64,000 nt of DNA, from positions 17,741-81,740 of the forward strand of contig DAIDJG010000540.1 of assembly GCA_027451445.1 (NCBI GenBank). The letters run 5' to 3'. This DNA comes from Singulisphaera sp. (GTDB taxonomy: Bacteria > Planctomycetota > Planctomycetia > Isosphaerales > Isosphaeraceae). The notes under the pieces were generated by a model. That model saw nothing but the letters and a program-made list of their open reading frames with translations, did not search any database and was not told the DNA's origin. Positions 18,190 to 27,406 of the stretch are shown in pieces (within the stretch, counting starts at the first letter, position 1; every line of letters starts with the position of its first letter). Both the position numbers and the translations under genes were made by a program.

Positions 18190-19059
18190 ATGCGACCGAT
18201 GCCTTCCGGTGAAATGACGAGGCGCGACGTTCTGGCTGCCGGCTTGGCTGCGGCGGGAGCCCTGGCGTTGGGCGCGAAAGGAACGGCCGCCCCAACGTCG
18301 TCTGAAAGTCCGTACGGCCCGTTCAAGATGGGCCTGCAAAGCTACTCTCTCCGCGGATACTCCAAGGACGGCAAGCGCGACGTCGATCGCGCCCTGAAGG
18401 TGACCCGGAACCTGGGACTCCACTACTGGGAGTCGTACCGGGATCATTTCCCGGTCACGGACGACGCTGCACGCATCGCCGGCTACCGCGCGCTTGCGCA
18501 GAGCTTCGGCGTCACGGTGACCGGATTCGGCGTGAATCCGTTTGGCAAGGATCATGAAGCGAATCGGAAACTCTTCGAGTTCGGCAAGAGAATGGGGCTC
18601 AACTACCTCTCGGCCGACCCGACACCCGACAGTTTTGACAGCCTCGACAAACTGGTCGAGGAGTACGGAATTGCCGTCGGTATTCACAACCACGGACCCG
18701 GCCACCGCTACGACAAGATCGACAAGATCGCCGACGCGATCAAGAACCATCATGAAAAGATCGGCTGCTGCATCGACACCGGGCACTTCCTCCGGTCACG
18801 CGAGGATCCCGTTCGCGCGGCCGAGGTTTTTGGCAAGCGCATCTACGGCGTCCATCTCAAAGACGTGAAGGACGCAACGACGTTCACTGTGCTCGGCGCT
18901 GGTGATCTCCGCACCGTCGATCTCCTCAAGACACTCGCCAAGGCCAATTACAGCTATTGCCTGGCACTTGAGTATGAGGAACATCCCGAAGATCCTGAGG
19001 CCGACCTCCAGGCGTGCCTGAAGACCGTGCGCGAAGCCGTCGCTAAGATTAATGCGTAG
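18190..19059 (+). CDS. Tat-exported sugar phosphate isomerase/epimerase-like TIM-barrel protein
   Basis: 289 residues; AAGAGGACG lies upstream. The Tat signal has TRRDVLAAGLAAAGALALG (residues 10-28). The body is an AP-endonuclease-2/xylose-isomerase-like TIM barrel: FKMGLQSYSLR at the first strand, GIHNHGPGHRY, CIDTGHFL, YGVHLKDVKD and CLALEYEE. The histidines and acids in these motifs are the usual divalent-metal ligands. Planctomycetes carry many paralogues, some acting on sugar or inositol derivatives. The substrate cannot be deduced here. Confidence 0.87.
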   Translation: MRPMPSGEMTRRDVLAAGLAAAGALALGAKGTAAPTSSESPYGPFKMGLQSYSLRGYSKDGKRDVDRALKVTRNLGLHYWESYRDHFPVTDDAARIAGYRALAQSFGVTVTGFGVNPFGKDHEANRKLFEFGKRMGLNYLSADPTPDSFDSLDKLVEEYGIAVGIHNHGPGHRYDKIDKIADAIKNHHEKIGCCIDTGHFLRSREDPVRAAEVFGKRIYGVHLKDVKDATTFTVLGAGDLRTVDLLKTLAKANYSYCLALEYEEHPEDPEADLQACLKTVREAVAKINA

Positions 19060-19257
19060 TCCGCCTGCAAGGCATTGGCTCAGACAGAGCCAATGAACTG
19101 GGATTCTTGGCGAAGGCCTGTCGGTGATGATCGTTGACGGACGACAATCGAGAGTTCGGTCGCGCAATCCACGCGATCGGACTCACCTCGTTCATGGGAA
19201 TGGGCCGTCACCTCTCGCACCGACCATTGCAACCACTTGACCCGAAGCTTAAAAACC

Positions 19258-19932
19258 ATGCTTCCCCGCGTACTCGAACCTGAAGCGATGGACACTCCGG
19301 CCGAAGCGTCGAACTATGACGCGATGGACCATTCTGTGGTCAACGCGCAATTTGTCGCCGATTTTCGGGCTGCCCATGGCTCCTGTCGGAGGGGCGAGAT
19401 TCTCGATATGGGGACCGGACCGGCCCGGATTCCCGTTGCCTTATGCCAGGCCGATCCCCTCGCTCGTGTGCTCGCCATCGACCTGGCCGATCACATGTTG
19501 AAAGTGGCGCACGCCAATATTCAGGCTGCGGGACTCAGCCGTCGCATCCGTCTCGTCCGAGGAGATGCAAAGCACCTGGCACAGCCTGACGGTGCGTTCG
19601 AAGGCGTGGTGTCGAACACCCTGATCCATCATATCCCCCACCCCGGTCCCGCACTGGCGGAGATGGCTCGGCTCGTCGCGCCCGGTGGAACGCTGCTCGT
19701 TCGCGACCTGGCTCGTCCCACCGATCTCGCCACGTTGACTGAGCTCGTCAAGACTTACGCTGGAGCGGAATCTCCGGCGGCACAAGCTCTTTTTCACGCC
19801 TCGCTTCACGCAGCGCTGACGATCGATGAAGTCCGGTCGCTTCTCAATGGACTTGGTCTGGCGTTTGACTCCCTTACAATGACCTCTGACCGCCACTGGA
19901 CCTGGCTCTGGCGACGGCCGAAAGAACGCTGA
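19258..19932 (+). CDS. Class I SAM-dependent methyltransferase
   Basis: 224 residues from the ATG at 19258, chosen over a TTG at 19237. Motif I is ILDMGTGPARIPVAL. The acidic end of strand 2 is AIDLADHML, followed by VRGDAKHLAQPDGAFEGV and SNTLIHHI, with LVAPGGTLLVRDL after strand 5. This is the usual Rossmann-like methyltransferase core (Methyltransf_11/25 type). The acceptor is unknown. It lies 38 nt upstream of a monoacylglycerol-lipase-like gene and is probably co-transcribed with it. Confidence 0.87.
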   Translation: MLPRVLEPEAMDTPAEASNYDAMDHSVVNAQFVADFRAAHGSCRRGEILDMGTGPARIPVALCQADPLARVLAIDLADHMLKVAHANIQAAGLSRRIRLVRGDAKHLAQPDGAFEGVVSNTLIHHIPHPGPALAEMARLVAPGGTLLVRDLARPTDLATLTELVKTYAGAESPAAQALFHASLHAALTIDEVRSLLNGLGLAFDSLTMTSDRHWTWLWRRPKER

Positions 19933-19970
19933 CTTTTCGCGATCACCATTCGGAACGGAAAGAGAACAGG

Positions 19971-20834
19971 ATGTTCACGGCGCAGACGACGCAGCACGAC
20001 ATTGCGATCCCGACTTTTGACGGGATTCAACTCCGGGGTTGGCACTGGTTGCGGCCCGAGCCGCAAGGCGTCGTGGTCATCGCACACGGCTTCGGCGAAC
20101 ACGGCGGATGTTATCGGCACGTGGCGGAGGCACTCGGACCGCCACTCGAAGTGGATGTGGTTGCGCCCGACTTTCGCGGTCACGGCCGAAGTCCCGGACG
20201 GCGAGGCGTGGTCGTCGCATACGAGGACCTTGTCGCCGACCTTCGGTGCACGGTCGAGTGGGCGGCGCGTGCTCGACCCGGACTCCCGCTCTTTGTGCTC
20301 GGGCACTCCAATGGCGGACAGGTTGCGCTTCGATTTGCACTGGAACGGCCCGGAGCGTTGGCGGGATTGGTCGTCTCGAACCCGTCGCTGCGCCTTGCAA
20401 CACGCGTCCCCAGATACAAGGTCGCCATCGGCCACTGGCTGCGCCGACATGCCCCTTCAGTGACGCTGAGTGCCACCCTTCCCGCGTCGCGCCTCACGCG
20501 TGACCCCGCCATGCAGCGCGAGCATCAGGTCGACCCGCTCCGGCACAATCGAATGAGTGCACCGCTTTTTTTCGGGATGGTGGAAGGGGGGACGATCGTC
20601 GCAGAGCGCGCCCAGGAATTGCAAGTTCCCACTCTGGTCCTGCTGGGCGCGTCAGACCCCGTGATCGATCCGGAGACAACGCGCGAGGCGTTCGATCGGA
20701 TCACGATCGCCGACAAAACGCTTCACATCTATCCCAAAATGCTCCACGAACCGCTCAACGAACTCGGCCGGGAGCAGGTCTTCGCGGACATCATCGCCTG
20801 GTTGGACACTCACCTGAGAACAAGCGGGCGCTGA
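19971..20834 (+). CDS. Alpha/beta hydrolase, monoacylglycerol lipase-like (serine aminopeptidase S33 family)
   Basis: 287 residues. The catalytic apparatus is complete: oxyanion motif HGFGEHGG (about 40-47), DFRGHGRSPGRRG, nucleophile elbow GHSNGG (Ser near 112), acid in GASDPVID, and His in MLHEPLNE. The pattern DFRGHGRS...G followed by GHSNGG is typical of lysophospholipase/monoacylglycerol lipases. Cytoplasmic, with no signal peptide. It probably hydrolyses monoacylglycerols or lysolipids, but exact specificity is not visible. Confidence 0.87.
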   Translation: MFTAQTTQHDIAIPTFDGIQLRGWHWLRPEPQGVVVIAHGFGEHGGCYRHVAEALGPPLEVDVVAPDFRGHGRSPGRRGVVVAYEDLVADLRCTVEWAARARPGLPLFVLGHSNGGQVALRFALERPGALAGLVVSNPSLRLATRVPRYKVAIGHWLRRHAPSVTLSATLPASRLTRDPAMQREHQVDPLRHNRMSAPLFFGMVEGGTIVAERAQELQVPTLVLLGASDPVIDPETTREAFDRITIADKTLHIYPKMLHEPLNELGREQVFADIIAWLDTHLRTSGR

Positions 20835-20864
20835 GTCACCCTTTGGAATCACTGCAACGATCGC

Positions 20865-21986
20865 TCAAGCGCGCACGAATTGGTGACCGGGCAGCCGTCG
20901 CACCAAGCGGCGCACCTCGAGCACGCTGAGGGTCGCAAGGACCTGCGACGCGGTCAAACCGGTCTGACCGATCAAGGCATCGACCGCAAGCGGTTCGTTC
21001 CCAAGCCGTCCGAGCAACGACCGTTCCAGATCGCTCAGCGTCAACTCCGCCGGGTGACGCACCGGGGTCTCCACGGCCGAGGGCGTGACTTCGCGTACGA
21101 GCGGCCCGAGCTCTTCCAGGATGTCGTCGACCGTCTCCACCAATCGGGCGCCATCGCGAATGAGACGATGGCACCCCTGACTCGAAAGGCTATCCACCGG
21201 ACCAGGAACCGCGAACACCTCGCGATTCTGCTCCATGGCGTGTCGCGCTGTGGAGAGTGATCCGCTCCGCGGACTTGCCTCGACGACCACCACCCCAAGG
21301 CTCAATCCCGAAATGATGCGGTTGCGTTGTGGGAATAACCCCGAAAGCGGCCCCTGCCGCATCGGCATCTCGCTGATGATGGCTCCGGCGGCTTCGATTT
21401 CTTTCGCAAGATCTTCGTGTTCGGGAGGGTAAACCTGAGCCAGTCCATTGGCCATCACGGCCAAAGTTCTGCCTCCTGCTTTCAACGCGCCACGATGCGC
21501 GGCCGCGTCAATCCCTCGGGCCAACCCCGAAACCACTGTCAATCCCACGCGAGCGAGGGCACTCGCGAGCCGCTCGGCAATTCGCAATCCGTACGGCGAG
21601 CAGCGACGCGACCCCACCAACGCAATTGCCAACTGGTCGCGTGGCTCAAATGAGCCACGTACGTAAAGGAGGGGTGGCGGATCAGGGATGTCCTCCAGGG
21701 ACGGCGGATAACTCGATGCCCCTTGGGCTACAACCTGGACACCCGCGTCTCGGCAACACGCCAGTTCGTCCTGGGAATCGATCTCACGACGCGCTTCCGC
21801 GATTCGCGCTGCCAGCTTTGGCCCAACCCCGGGGACATCCCGCAGCGCGGCTACCGAGGCGTCGAGAACTTTGCTGACCGCACCAAACCGCTCGAGAAGC
21901 GCTCGGTACGTGTGCGGACCCACCCCGGGCACCATTGTTAGGCGCACAAGGTCGCTCAGATCCGTCGGTTGGCCAGAATCGGTCAC
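20865..21986 (-). CDS. dprA: DNA-processing protein DprA
   Basis: 373 residues from the GTG at 21986, which has GAGGAG 5 nt upstream. An ATG at 22007 would add seven residues but lacks a good site. An N-terminal helix-hairpin-helix (VPGVGP repeated) leads into the Rossmann-like DprA domain: VGSRRCSPYGLRIAERLA, SGLARGIDAAAHRGAL, FPQRNRIISGLS, GSLSTARHAMEQNREVFAVPG. A C-terminal winged helix (LTLSDLERSLLGRLG onward) completes the long form. DprA loads RecA onto incoming single-stranded DNA during natural transformation. Other competence genes are not in the window. Confidence 0.94.
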   Translation of the reverse strand: MTDSGQPTDLSDLVRLTMVPGVGPHTYRALLERFGAVSKVLDASVAALRDVPGVGPKLAARIAEARREIDSQDELACCRDAGVQVVAQGASSYPPSLEDIPDPPPLLYVRGSFEPRDQLAIALVGSRRCSPYGLRIAERLASALARVGLTVVSGLARGIDAAAHRGALKAGGRTLAVMANGLAQVYPPEHEDLAKEIEAAGAIISEMPMRQGPLSGLFPQRNRIISGLSLGVVVVEASPRSGSLSTARHAMEQNREVFAVPGPVDSLSSQGCHRLIRDGARLVETVDDILEELGPLVREVTPSAVETPVRHPAELTLSDLERSLLGRLGNEPLAVDALIGQTGLTASQVLATLSVLEVRRLVRRLPGHQFVRA

Positions 21987-22185
21987 CTTTGCTCCTCGTC
22001 CGAACATTAAGCTGGCAAACTGTTTCCAGCTTGATTGGTGTTCTGCGAGACCGGCAAGAAAGTTGTATGTTTTATTGATAAAGAGCGAGCAATTCGGAGC
22101 TAGAATACGTACTATGATAAAGAGGAAAACTCTATGGTCTAAGGGAGTCTGCGAAAACTGAGGAGAGTGTTTGGGGGATCTTCCG

Positions 22186-22554
22186 ATGCCCGTTGTGAAA
22201 CGCACCTCGACTCTCAAGGAGTTGACTCGTCGCACCAGGAAGCGCCAGCAAACGTTTCTCCCGCCTGAGCCGGAAGTTTCGGCGGATGCGCTGCCCGACA
22301 TCGCAGCGGCCCCGGTTGAGTCGCAGCGTGTACCCGAACCGCCGCCTTGCCGCATGGCGCTGGCGCGTTGGCCGGATGAATGGAGAGAGCGCTGGGGACG
22401 CCGTGCCAACGAGCTCGAGGATGAAGGCTTGAACTGGTATGAAGCGGAGTCGCGCGCTTTCCTCGAGATCTGGAATGAGCGCCGGGCTTTGGGGCACACG
22501 GAAGGGGAGCCGGCGCCCGCCAGTACGCCGAAGTTGGACGCTTCGCGTAACTAA
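22186..22554 (+). CDS. Conserved-looking hypothetical protein
   Basis: 122 residues from the ATG at 22186, with GGGGGAT upstream. The N-terminal third is basic (KELTRRTRKRQQ), then Pro-rich. Residues about 60-105 form a compact Trp-rich helical segment (ARWPDEWRERWGRRANELED, then WYEAESRAFLEIW). I do not recognise a family. Codon use and the strong Trp/Glu/Arg pattern suggest a real protein. It is divergent from dprA and convergent with aroB. Confidence 0.55.
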   Translation: MPVVKRTSTLKELTRRTRKRQQTFLPPEPEVSADALPDIAAAPVESQRVPEPPPCRMALARWPDEWRERWGRRANELEDEGLNWYEAESRAFLEIWNERRALGHTEGEPAPASTPKLDASRN

Positions 22555-22608
22555 TCGGGTACGAATCTCGGGATAAGACTGAGCCACGGACCGGTTCCTT
22601 TCGCACTC

Positions 22609-23772
22609 TCAGCTTACCCCATTCACGACACTCTCCAAGACTTCGCGAACATCCTGCTCGGTGGCTTGGTCGGTCAGTTCCACCAATCCGAGCCGGCGTG
22701 GCAGGATGAACCGAATCTTCCCCATCTGGTTCTTCTTGTCGCGTGTCATCGCATCGAGGAGAGCCTGAGTGTTGAGACCCTGAGCGACGGTCGGCAATCC
22801 GAACCGTCGCACGAGGTTGAATAGCCGTGCCGTGAGGTCGGAGCCGATCCAGCCGAGCCGCTCCGCGAGGCGACAGCCGCCGATCATACCAACGGCGACG
22901 GCTTCACCGTGATGAAATTGTGCGTTATAACCGGCAACGGCCTCCACAGCGTGTCCGAACGTATGGCCAAAGTTCAAGATCGCCCGACAGCCGGTTTCCT
23001 CGCGCTCATCCTTGCTCACGACGTCGGCTTTCAGACGGCAACTGTGGGCGATAACGTGTCGGAGCGCGCCGGGGTCACGATTCAGAATCGCCTCGGCGTT
23101 TTGCTCCAGAAACTCGAAAAACGCGGCGTCCAGGATGACGCCGTATTTGATCACCTCCGCCAGGCCGCAGCGCAGCTCTCGGTCGGATAGCGTGGCAAGC
23201 AATTCGGTTTCGATCCAGACGCCGGCGGGCTGGTGGAACGCGCCAATAATGTTTTTAGCGCGCGGGTGATTCACACCGACCTTCCCGCCGACTGAGCTAT
23301 CAACCATCGCGAGGAGCGAGGTGGGAATCATGAGCAGCGGCAGTCCGCGCGCATACGTCGCGGCCACAAATCCCGCGAGATCGCCGATCACGCCGCCTCC
23401 AAGGGCGATCACACACGTGTGACGATCGGCGCGAATTCGGATCAGTTCTTCATAAAGGTCCGCGGCATGGTCCAGCGATTTCGTCGACTCACCCGGCGGT
23501 AGGATACTGAGTGTGGGAGTGATTCCAATCGAGGTCAGTGCCGAGCTGATCGGTGTGTGGTGCGGAGCCACGTTTTGGTCAGTGACGATGAGGGCGCGTC
23601 GGCATGCCCGGCCGGCCCAGGAGCGGTCGAGGGCTTCGCGCACAAACGGTCCGACAGCCGCGCTTCCTTGGCTGACGACGCGAACGTCGTAGGAGCGTGG
23701 ACCGAGGTTCACAGGCACCACGATCTCGGAATTCGAGTCGGGGTTCGCGCTCGGCGGGAGCGGCGCGGTCAC
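22609..23772 (-). CDS. aroB: 3-dehydroquinate synthase
   Basis: 387 residues from a GTG at 23772, with GGAGG 7 nt upstream. A longer upstream frame is unsupported. It converts DAHP to 3-dehydroquinate in the shikimate pathway using NAD and Zn/Co. NAD-binding motifs: PPGESTKSL and ALGGGVIGDLAGFVAATY. Active site: PTSLLAMVDSSVGGKVGVNH. Metal ligands: Glu in GLAEVIKYG, His in NFGHTFGHAVEA and His in HHGEAVAVGM. RDKKNQMGKIRFILP near the end is also conserved. Length is normal. No other aro gene is adjacent. Confidence 0.95.
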   Translation of the reverse strand: MTAPLPPSANPDSNSEIVVPVNLGPRSYDVRVVSQGSAAVGPFVREALDRSWAGRACRRALIVTDQNVAPHHTPISSALTSIGITPTLSILPPGESTKSLDHAADLYEELIRIRADRHTCVIALGGGVIGDLAGFVAATYARGLPLLMIPTSLLAMVDSSVGGKVGVNHPRAKNIIGAFHQPAGVWIETELLATLSDRELRCGLAEVIKYGVILDAAFFEFLEQNAEAILNRDPGALRHVIAHSCRLKADVVSKDEREETGCRAILNFGHTFGHAVEAVAGYNAQFHHGEAVAVGMIGGCRLAERLGWIGSDLTARLFNLVRRFGLPTVAQGLNTQALLDAMTRDKKNQMGKIRFILPRRLGLVELTDQATEQDVREVLESVVNGVS

Positions 23773-23986
23773 GGCGAATCCTCCGGGGAGAGTCGTTGCT
23801 GGGGCGGCGCGGCCTCCGCGCCGTTGTGATTGTCGAGGCGGTCGAGCGAGGGGTCGTCGACCACACGTGGCCAAGGTGCGCTGCCTTGCGTTGCGGCTTC
23901 CCTTGACGGCTGCTACATTATAATCGAGGGGCGGCTGTTCTCGCCTCACTTGAGAAAGATCGTCTCTCCCCTCGCGGGTGGCCGAT

Positions 23987-25045
23987 ATGACCGATCCTTT
24001 AACGTGGTCCCCGATCAACCTCGGACGATGGTTCGGGGCCCAGATCCGGATCCACATCTTTCTCATCCTTTTCGTCGTCTTCCAGCTTCTCGGGTCGGCG
24101 CTCGACAGCAAGGCCACTCCTTTAGGCCAGTCTGCGTGCTGGCTTCTGCTCCTGTTCCTCACCCTGCTCGTCCACGAGCTGGGCCATGCCATCGCCGCTT
24201 CGTGGCTCGACTGCGATCACGACGAAATCCGGTTTTGGCCGTTGGGCAACATGGTGACCCCTGCGGTTGCCGCTCGCTCGACCGATCATCCCCTGGTGAT
24301 CCTTGCGGGCCCCGCCGTAAACCTGGTCATTGTTCTGCTTTCGGCTCTCGGATTGTACATTTTTGCGCATGCTCAATTCGTCTGGTCTCCCTGGGATGGT
24401 GTCGGGTCGCCTCATTTGCCCGGAGTCGCGGACCGTTATCCTCTTAAATCCGCAGTTTGGTGGGTCGGCTGGTTCGGATACTTGAACTGGATTGTCTTCC
24501 TCGCCAATCTCATCCCCGCACTTCCCTTCGATAACGGGCGGCTCCTGCGCGCGCACCTGTCGAGCGCTGCGATCACGTCGACCAAGGACAGCACGCTGGG
24601 GCCGTGGACCGCTCACACGTGCGCGGCGGTCTTGATCCTCGTTGGGCTAGTGCGCTTGTTTATGAGCAAGGTCGACGGATTCTCGTTCATCGGTTTTGCC
24701 GTCCTCATCGAATTGATGGTTCGAGCGGAGACGCGATTGATGGAAGACGGTGGATTCTACGATGACGGTGTCTTCGGCTACGACTTCTCGGAAGGTTACA
24801 CGAGCTTGGAGGGAAGCGCCGCGAAGGTTCGACCGTATCGTGAGAGTGCCCTCAAGCGCTGGCGGCGGCGGCGATCGGAGCTTCGCCGAATGCGCAGGCA
24901 AGCGCGTGAAGCGGCGGAGGAAGCACGCATGGACGAAATCCTCGACAAGCTCCATCGCGAAGGGCGAAGCGCGTTGACAGACGAAGAGAACCGCTTCCTT
25001 GTGCGTGTGAGCACGAAGTATCGAAACAAACCCAAGGCGCCGTGA
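23987..25045 (+). CDS. Site-2 protease family (M50) membrane metalloprotease
   Basis: 352 residues from the ATG at 23987; a GTG nine nt upstream is an alternative. HELGH (about 63-67) in a TM helix provides the zinc ligands and the catalytic Glu. The third ligand region reads NLIPALPFDNGRLL, close to the NxxPxxPxDGG consensus with DN in place of DG. About five TM helices are followed by a basic, charged cytosolic tail (about 280-345) that looks like a coiled coil. It could act in regulated intramembrane proteolysis. It is the first gene of a tight operon: its TGA overlaps the GTG of the next gene. Confidence 0.87.
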   Translation: MTDPLTWSPINLGRWFGAQIRIHIFLILFVVFQLLGSALDSKATPLGQSACWLLLLFLTLLVHELGHAIAASWLDCDHDEIRFWPLGNMVTPAVAARSTDHPLVILAGPAVNLVIVLLSALGLYIFAHAQFVWSPWDGVGSPHLPGVADRYPLKSAVWWVGWFGYLNWIVFLANLIPALPFDNGRLLRAHLSSAAITSTKDSTLGPWTAHTCAAVLILVGLVRLFMSKVDGFSFIGFAVLIELMVRAETRLMEDGGFYDDGVFGYDFSEGYTSLEGSAAKVRPYRESALKRWRRRRSELRRMRRQAREAAEEARMDEILDKLHREGRSALTDEENRFLVRVSTKYRNKPKAP

Positions 25046-25878
25046 CCGATCGATTCACGCAGGCTCTGGCGCGTGGCGCCTTGGTACTCGACGCCGCGAT
25101 GGGAACGCGCCTGATCGCGAGGGGGCTCGACCTTTCGCACGACGACCCCGTGTTCTGGAACCATTCCCATCCTGAGATGATTCGCGATCTCCATAAGAGC
25201 GACGTGCTCGCAGGCGCGGACGCGCTACTCACCAACACCTTCGGCGCCAACCGCGCCTGGCTTGCGCGCTGGGGCCGGGCGGACGAGGTGGAGACGATCA
25301 ATCGTCGCGCGGTCTCGCTGGCTCGCGAGTCCATCGGGGAGCGAGGCATCGTCATCGGCAGCGTCGGTCCGACCGCGGCGTCGAACGTGGGTGCTTATCG
25401 CGAGCAAGCCGAGGTTCTCGCCGATGCGGGGGTTGACGCGATCCTTTTAGAGACTCACCGCGCCGAGTCTGCAGCCAACGCGCTCCAGGAAGTGCAAAGC
25501 GTGGGTCGGGTTCCGATGTTCGTGAGTCTCGTTGATTGGCCCGATCCGGTCCGCGACACGGCCCATCGCCTGTCAGACCTCGGAGCGACCGTGCTGGGTG
25601 CGAACTGCCAGCTCGGTATGGCCGCGACGCTTGCGATGATCGAGCGACTCAAAGCCGCGACGGACTTACCACTGCTCGCAAAACCTTCTGCGGGGCTTCC
25701 CAACACGCGTCTCGAGGCGCCCGAGTCCTTCGCTCGGGCCGTACCTCGATTGCTCGCGGCGGGCGTCCGACTCGTCGGAGGATGCTGCGGTACCAACGAA
25801 GCACATGTGGCTGCGCTCCGTAAAGCTTGTTATGATCGCAACGTTCGAACCGAGGCCGATGAAGGGCCCACTCCGTGA
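25042..25878 (+). CDS. Homocysteine S-methyltransferase family protein
   Basis: 278 residues with a GTG start embedded in the preceding stop (GTGA). It starts with LVLDAAMGTRLIARG. Zinc-binding cysteines appear in GANCQLG (about residue 190) and GGCCGT (about 246-251), as in MmuM/BhmT/MetH N-terminal domains. ADALLTNTFGANR and GSVGPT are further family motifs. It should move a methyl group to homocysteine or a related thiol. The methyl donor (S-methylmethionine, betaine or other) is not determined. Translational coupling to both neighbours suggests co-expression, though no common pathway is obvious. Confidence 0.88.
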   Translation: MTDRFTQALARGALVLDAAMGTRLIARGLDLSHDDPVFWNHSHPEMIRDLHKSDVLAGADALLTNTFGANRAWLARWGRADEVETINRRAVSLARESIGERGIVIGSVGPTAASNVGAYREQAEVLADAGVDAILLETHRAESAANALQEVQSVGRVPMFVSLVDWPDPVRDTAHRLSDLGATVLGANCQLGMAATLAMIERLKAATDLPLLAKPSAGLPNTRLEAPESFARAVPRLLAAGVRLVGGCCGTNEAHVAALRKACYDRNVRTEADEGPTP

Positions 25879-26321
25879 AGAAGGTGAAGATTCGCCGCGA
25901 AGACCTCGCTCCGGGCGCCTGTCTGTGCGACCATTGCACGGGGAAGTGCTGCCGATATTTCTCGGTGCCGATCGAGACCCCAACGACCTGGGACGACTTC
26001 GACGCGGTGCGCTGGTACCTCGCGCACGGGCGAACGTTGGTCTACGTCGAGAAAGGTACGTGGTACCTCCTCGTGATGACGCGCTGCCAGTACCTTTCGA
26101 AGGACGACCGCTGCCAGATCTATTGGAGCAGGCCCAAGATCTGCCGCGAATACACCACCGCGGATTGCGAATACGACGACGATTGGATCTTCGAACAGGT
26201 TTTCGAGACCCCAGCGCAAATCTGGGAGTACGCCGAAGCGATCCTTCCTCCCCGACGTCGCAAGAGGTCAAAGACCCACTTGCCTGCGATTGCGCTGTCG
26301 ACGCCGGGACAGGCGGAGTGA
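25875..26321 (+). CDS. YkgJ family cysteine-cluster protein
   Basis: 148 residues, GTG start overlapping the upstream TGA. Two cysteine clusters: CLCDHCTGKCCRYF near residues 16-29 and CQYLSKDDRCQIYWSRPKIC, then DC. This is the YkgJ/CxxCxxCC pattern, thought to bind zinc or an iron-sulfur cluster. Function is unknown in the family. Residues after 120 are basic and probably disordered. Third gene of the M50/methyltransferase operon. Confidence 0.87.
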   Translation: MKKVKIRREDLAPGACLCDHCTGKCCRYFSVPIETPTTWDDFDAVRWYLAHGRTLVYVEKGTWYLLVMTRCQYLSKDDRCQIYWSRPKICREYTTADCEYDDDWIFEQVFETPAQIWEYAEAILPPRRRKRSKTHLPAIALSTPGQAE

Positions 26322-26391
26322 CGTCCGCTCGAAAACACAGAATTGGCCATCCACTCTTCGGCGCTGCGTCTTCTCGAACAAGGAGCACCCA

Positions 26392-27309
26392 GTGTCCAAT
26401 CCCGACGACAACGATACCCGGGAAGAGGTTGGGCTTTTCGACACGGTCCTCCAGGAGGAACCCGCACGACGCCCGACCGTGACTGTCGAGTTTGCCGGCG
26501 CCTCGCATATCGGAAAAGTGCGCCGGAAGAACGAAGATCATTATCTCGTCACGCGAATCAGCCGACGGCTCGACGTACTCTCAACGAACGTTCCGGAAGG
26601 CGAGCTGCCGCAAGTGTTGGAAGATTCCGCGTATGCGATGGTCGTGGCCGACGGCATGGGAGGCATGGGCGCCGGCGATTGCGCGAGCAAACTTGCGATC
26701 CGCACCGGGATTGAGTTGGTGCTCGAATCGCCTCGATGGTCGCTCCGTGTTGACGATCACGAGGCGGAGCAGCTCATCAGCCGCATGAAAGACTATTTTC
26801 GAAGAGTCGATGCAACGGTCGTCGGACAGACGCGAGCGAATCCATCGTTATCCGGCATGGGGACGACGTTGACGGTCGCGTACAGTGCGGGCACGTCAGC
26901 CTTCATCGTCCACGCGGGAGACTCGCGTGCCTATCTCTTCCGCGCCGGCGTGCTGCGGCAATTGACGCACGATCACACTTATGCTCAGGCGCTGTTTGCC
27001 GCGGGACGGATCGCACCCGACGAAGTCGACACGCACGCTTCACGGCACGTCTTGACCAACTTCGTTGGGGGCCCTTCGCTGGGAATCGTGCCGGAAGTCG
27101 TGCCTCTGGAACTTGCAGACGGCGACTGGCTAATGCTCTGTTCGGACGGCTTGACCGGTATGGTCCGCGACACCGAGATTACCGAGGTCCTCCAGCAGCA
27201 ATCGAGCCCGGCCGGTGCCGCGCAGGCACTGATTGACCGCGCCCTCGACCGAGGCGGCAAGGATAATGTCACGGTGGTCCTCGGGCGTTACGCGATCAAA
27301 CCCGCGTAA
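26392..27309 (+). CDS. PP2C-type Ser/Thr protein phosphatase
   Basis: 305 residues from the GTG at 26392, which has AAGGAG 6 nt upstream. A longer frame overlaps ykgJ and is rejected. PPM/PP2C motifs: VRRKNEDHYL (motif 1), VADGMGGMGAGDCAS (motif 2), GMGTTLTVA, HAGDSRAYLFR, LCSDGLTGMV and GGKDNVTVVL. All metal-binding aspartates are present. It dephosphorylates Ser/Thr phosphoproteins and is the natural opponent of the Hanks-type kinases in this genome. It is 70 nt downstream of ykgJ and probably in the same operon. Confidence 0.92.
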   Translation: MSNPDDNDTREEVGLFDTVLQEEPARRPTVTVEFAGASHIGKVRRKNEDHYLVTRISRRLDVLSTNVPEGELPQVLEDSAYAMVVADGMGGMGAGDCASKLAIRTGIELVLESPRWSLRVDDHEAEQLISRMKDYFRRVDATVVGQTRANPSLSGMGTTLTVAYSAGTSAFIVHAGDSRAYLFRAGVLRQLTHDHTYAQALFAAGRIAPDEVDTHASRHVLTNFVGGPSLGIVPEVVPLELADGDWLMLCSDGLTGMVRDTEITEVLQQQSSPAGAAQALIDRALDRGGKDNVTVVLGRYAIKPA

Positions 27310-27406
27310 GCCGACCAAGCCATCGCTCAAGGACCGAGCGTCACGCGACCGACTGGACGCGCGAATTTCATGACTGCCTGATCATTCGAGCATGAACGGT
27401 CAGGCG

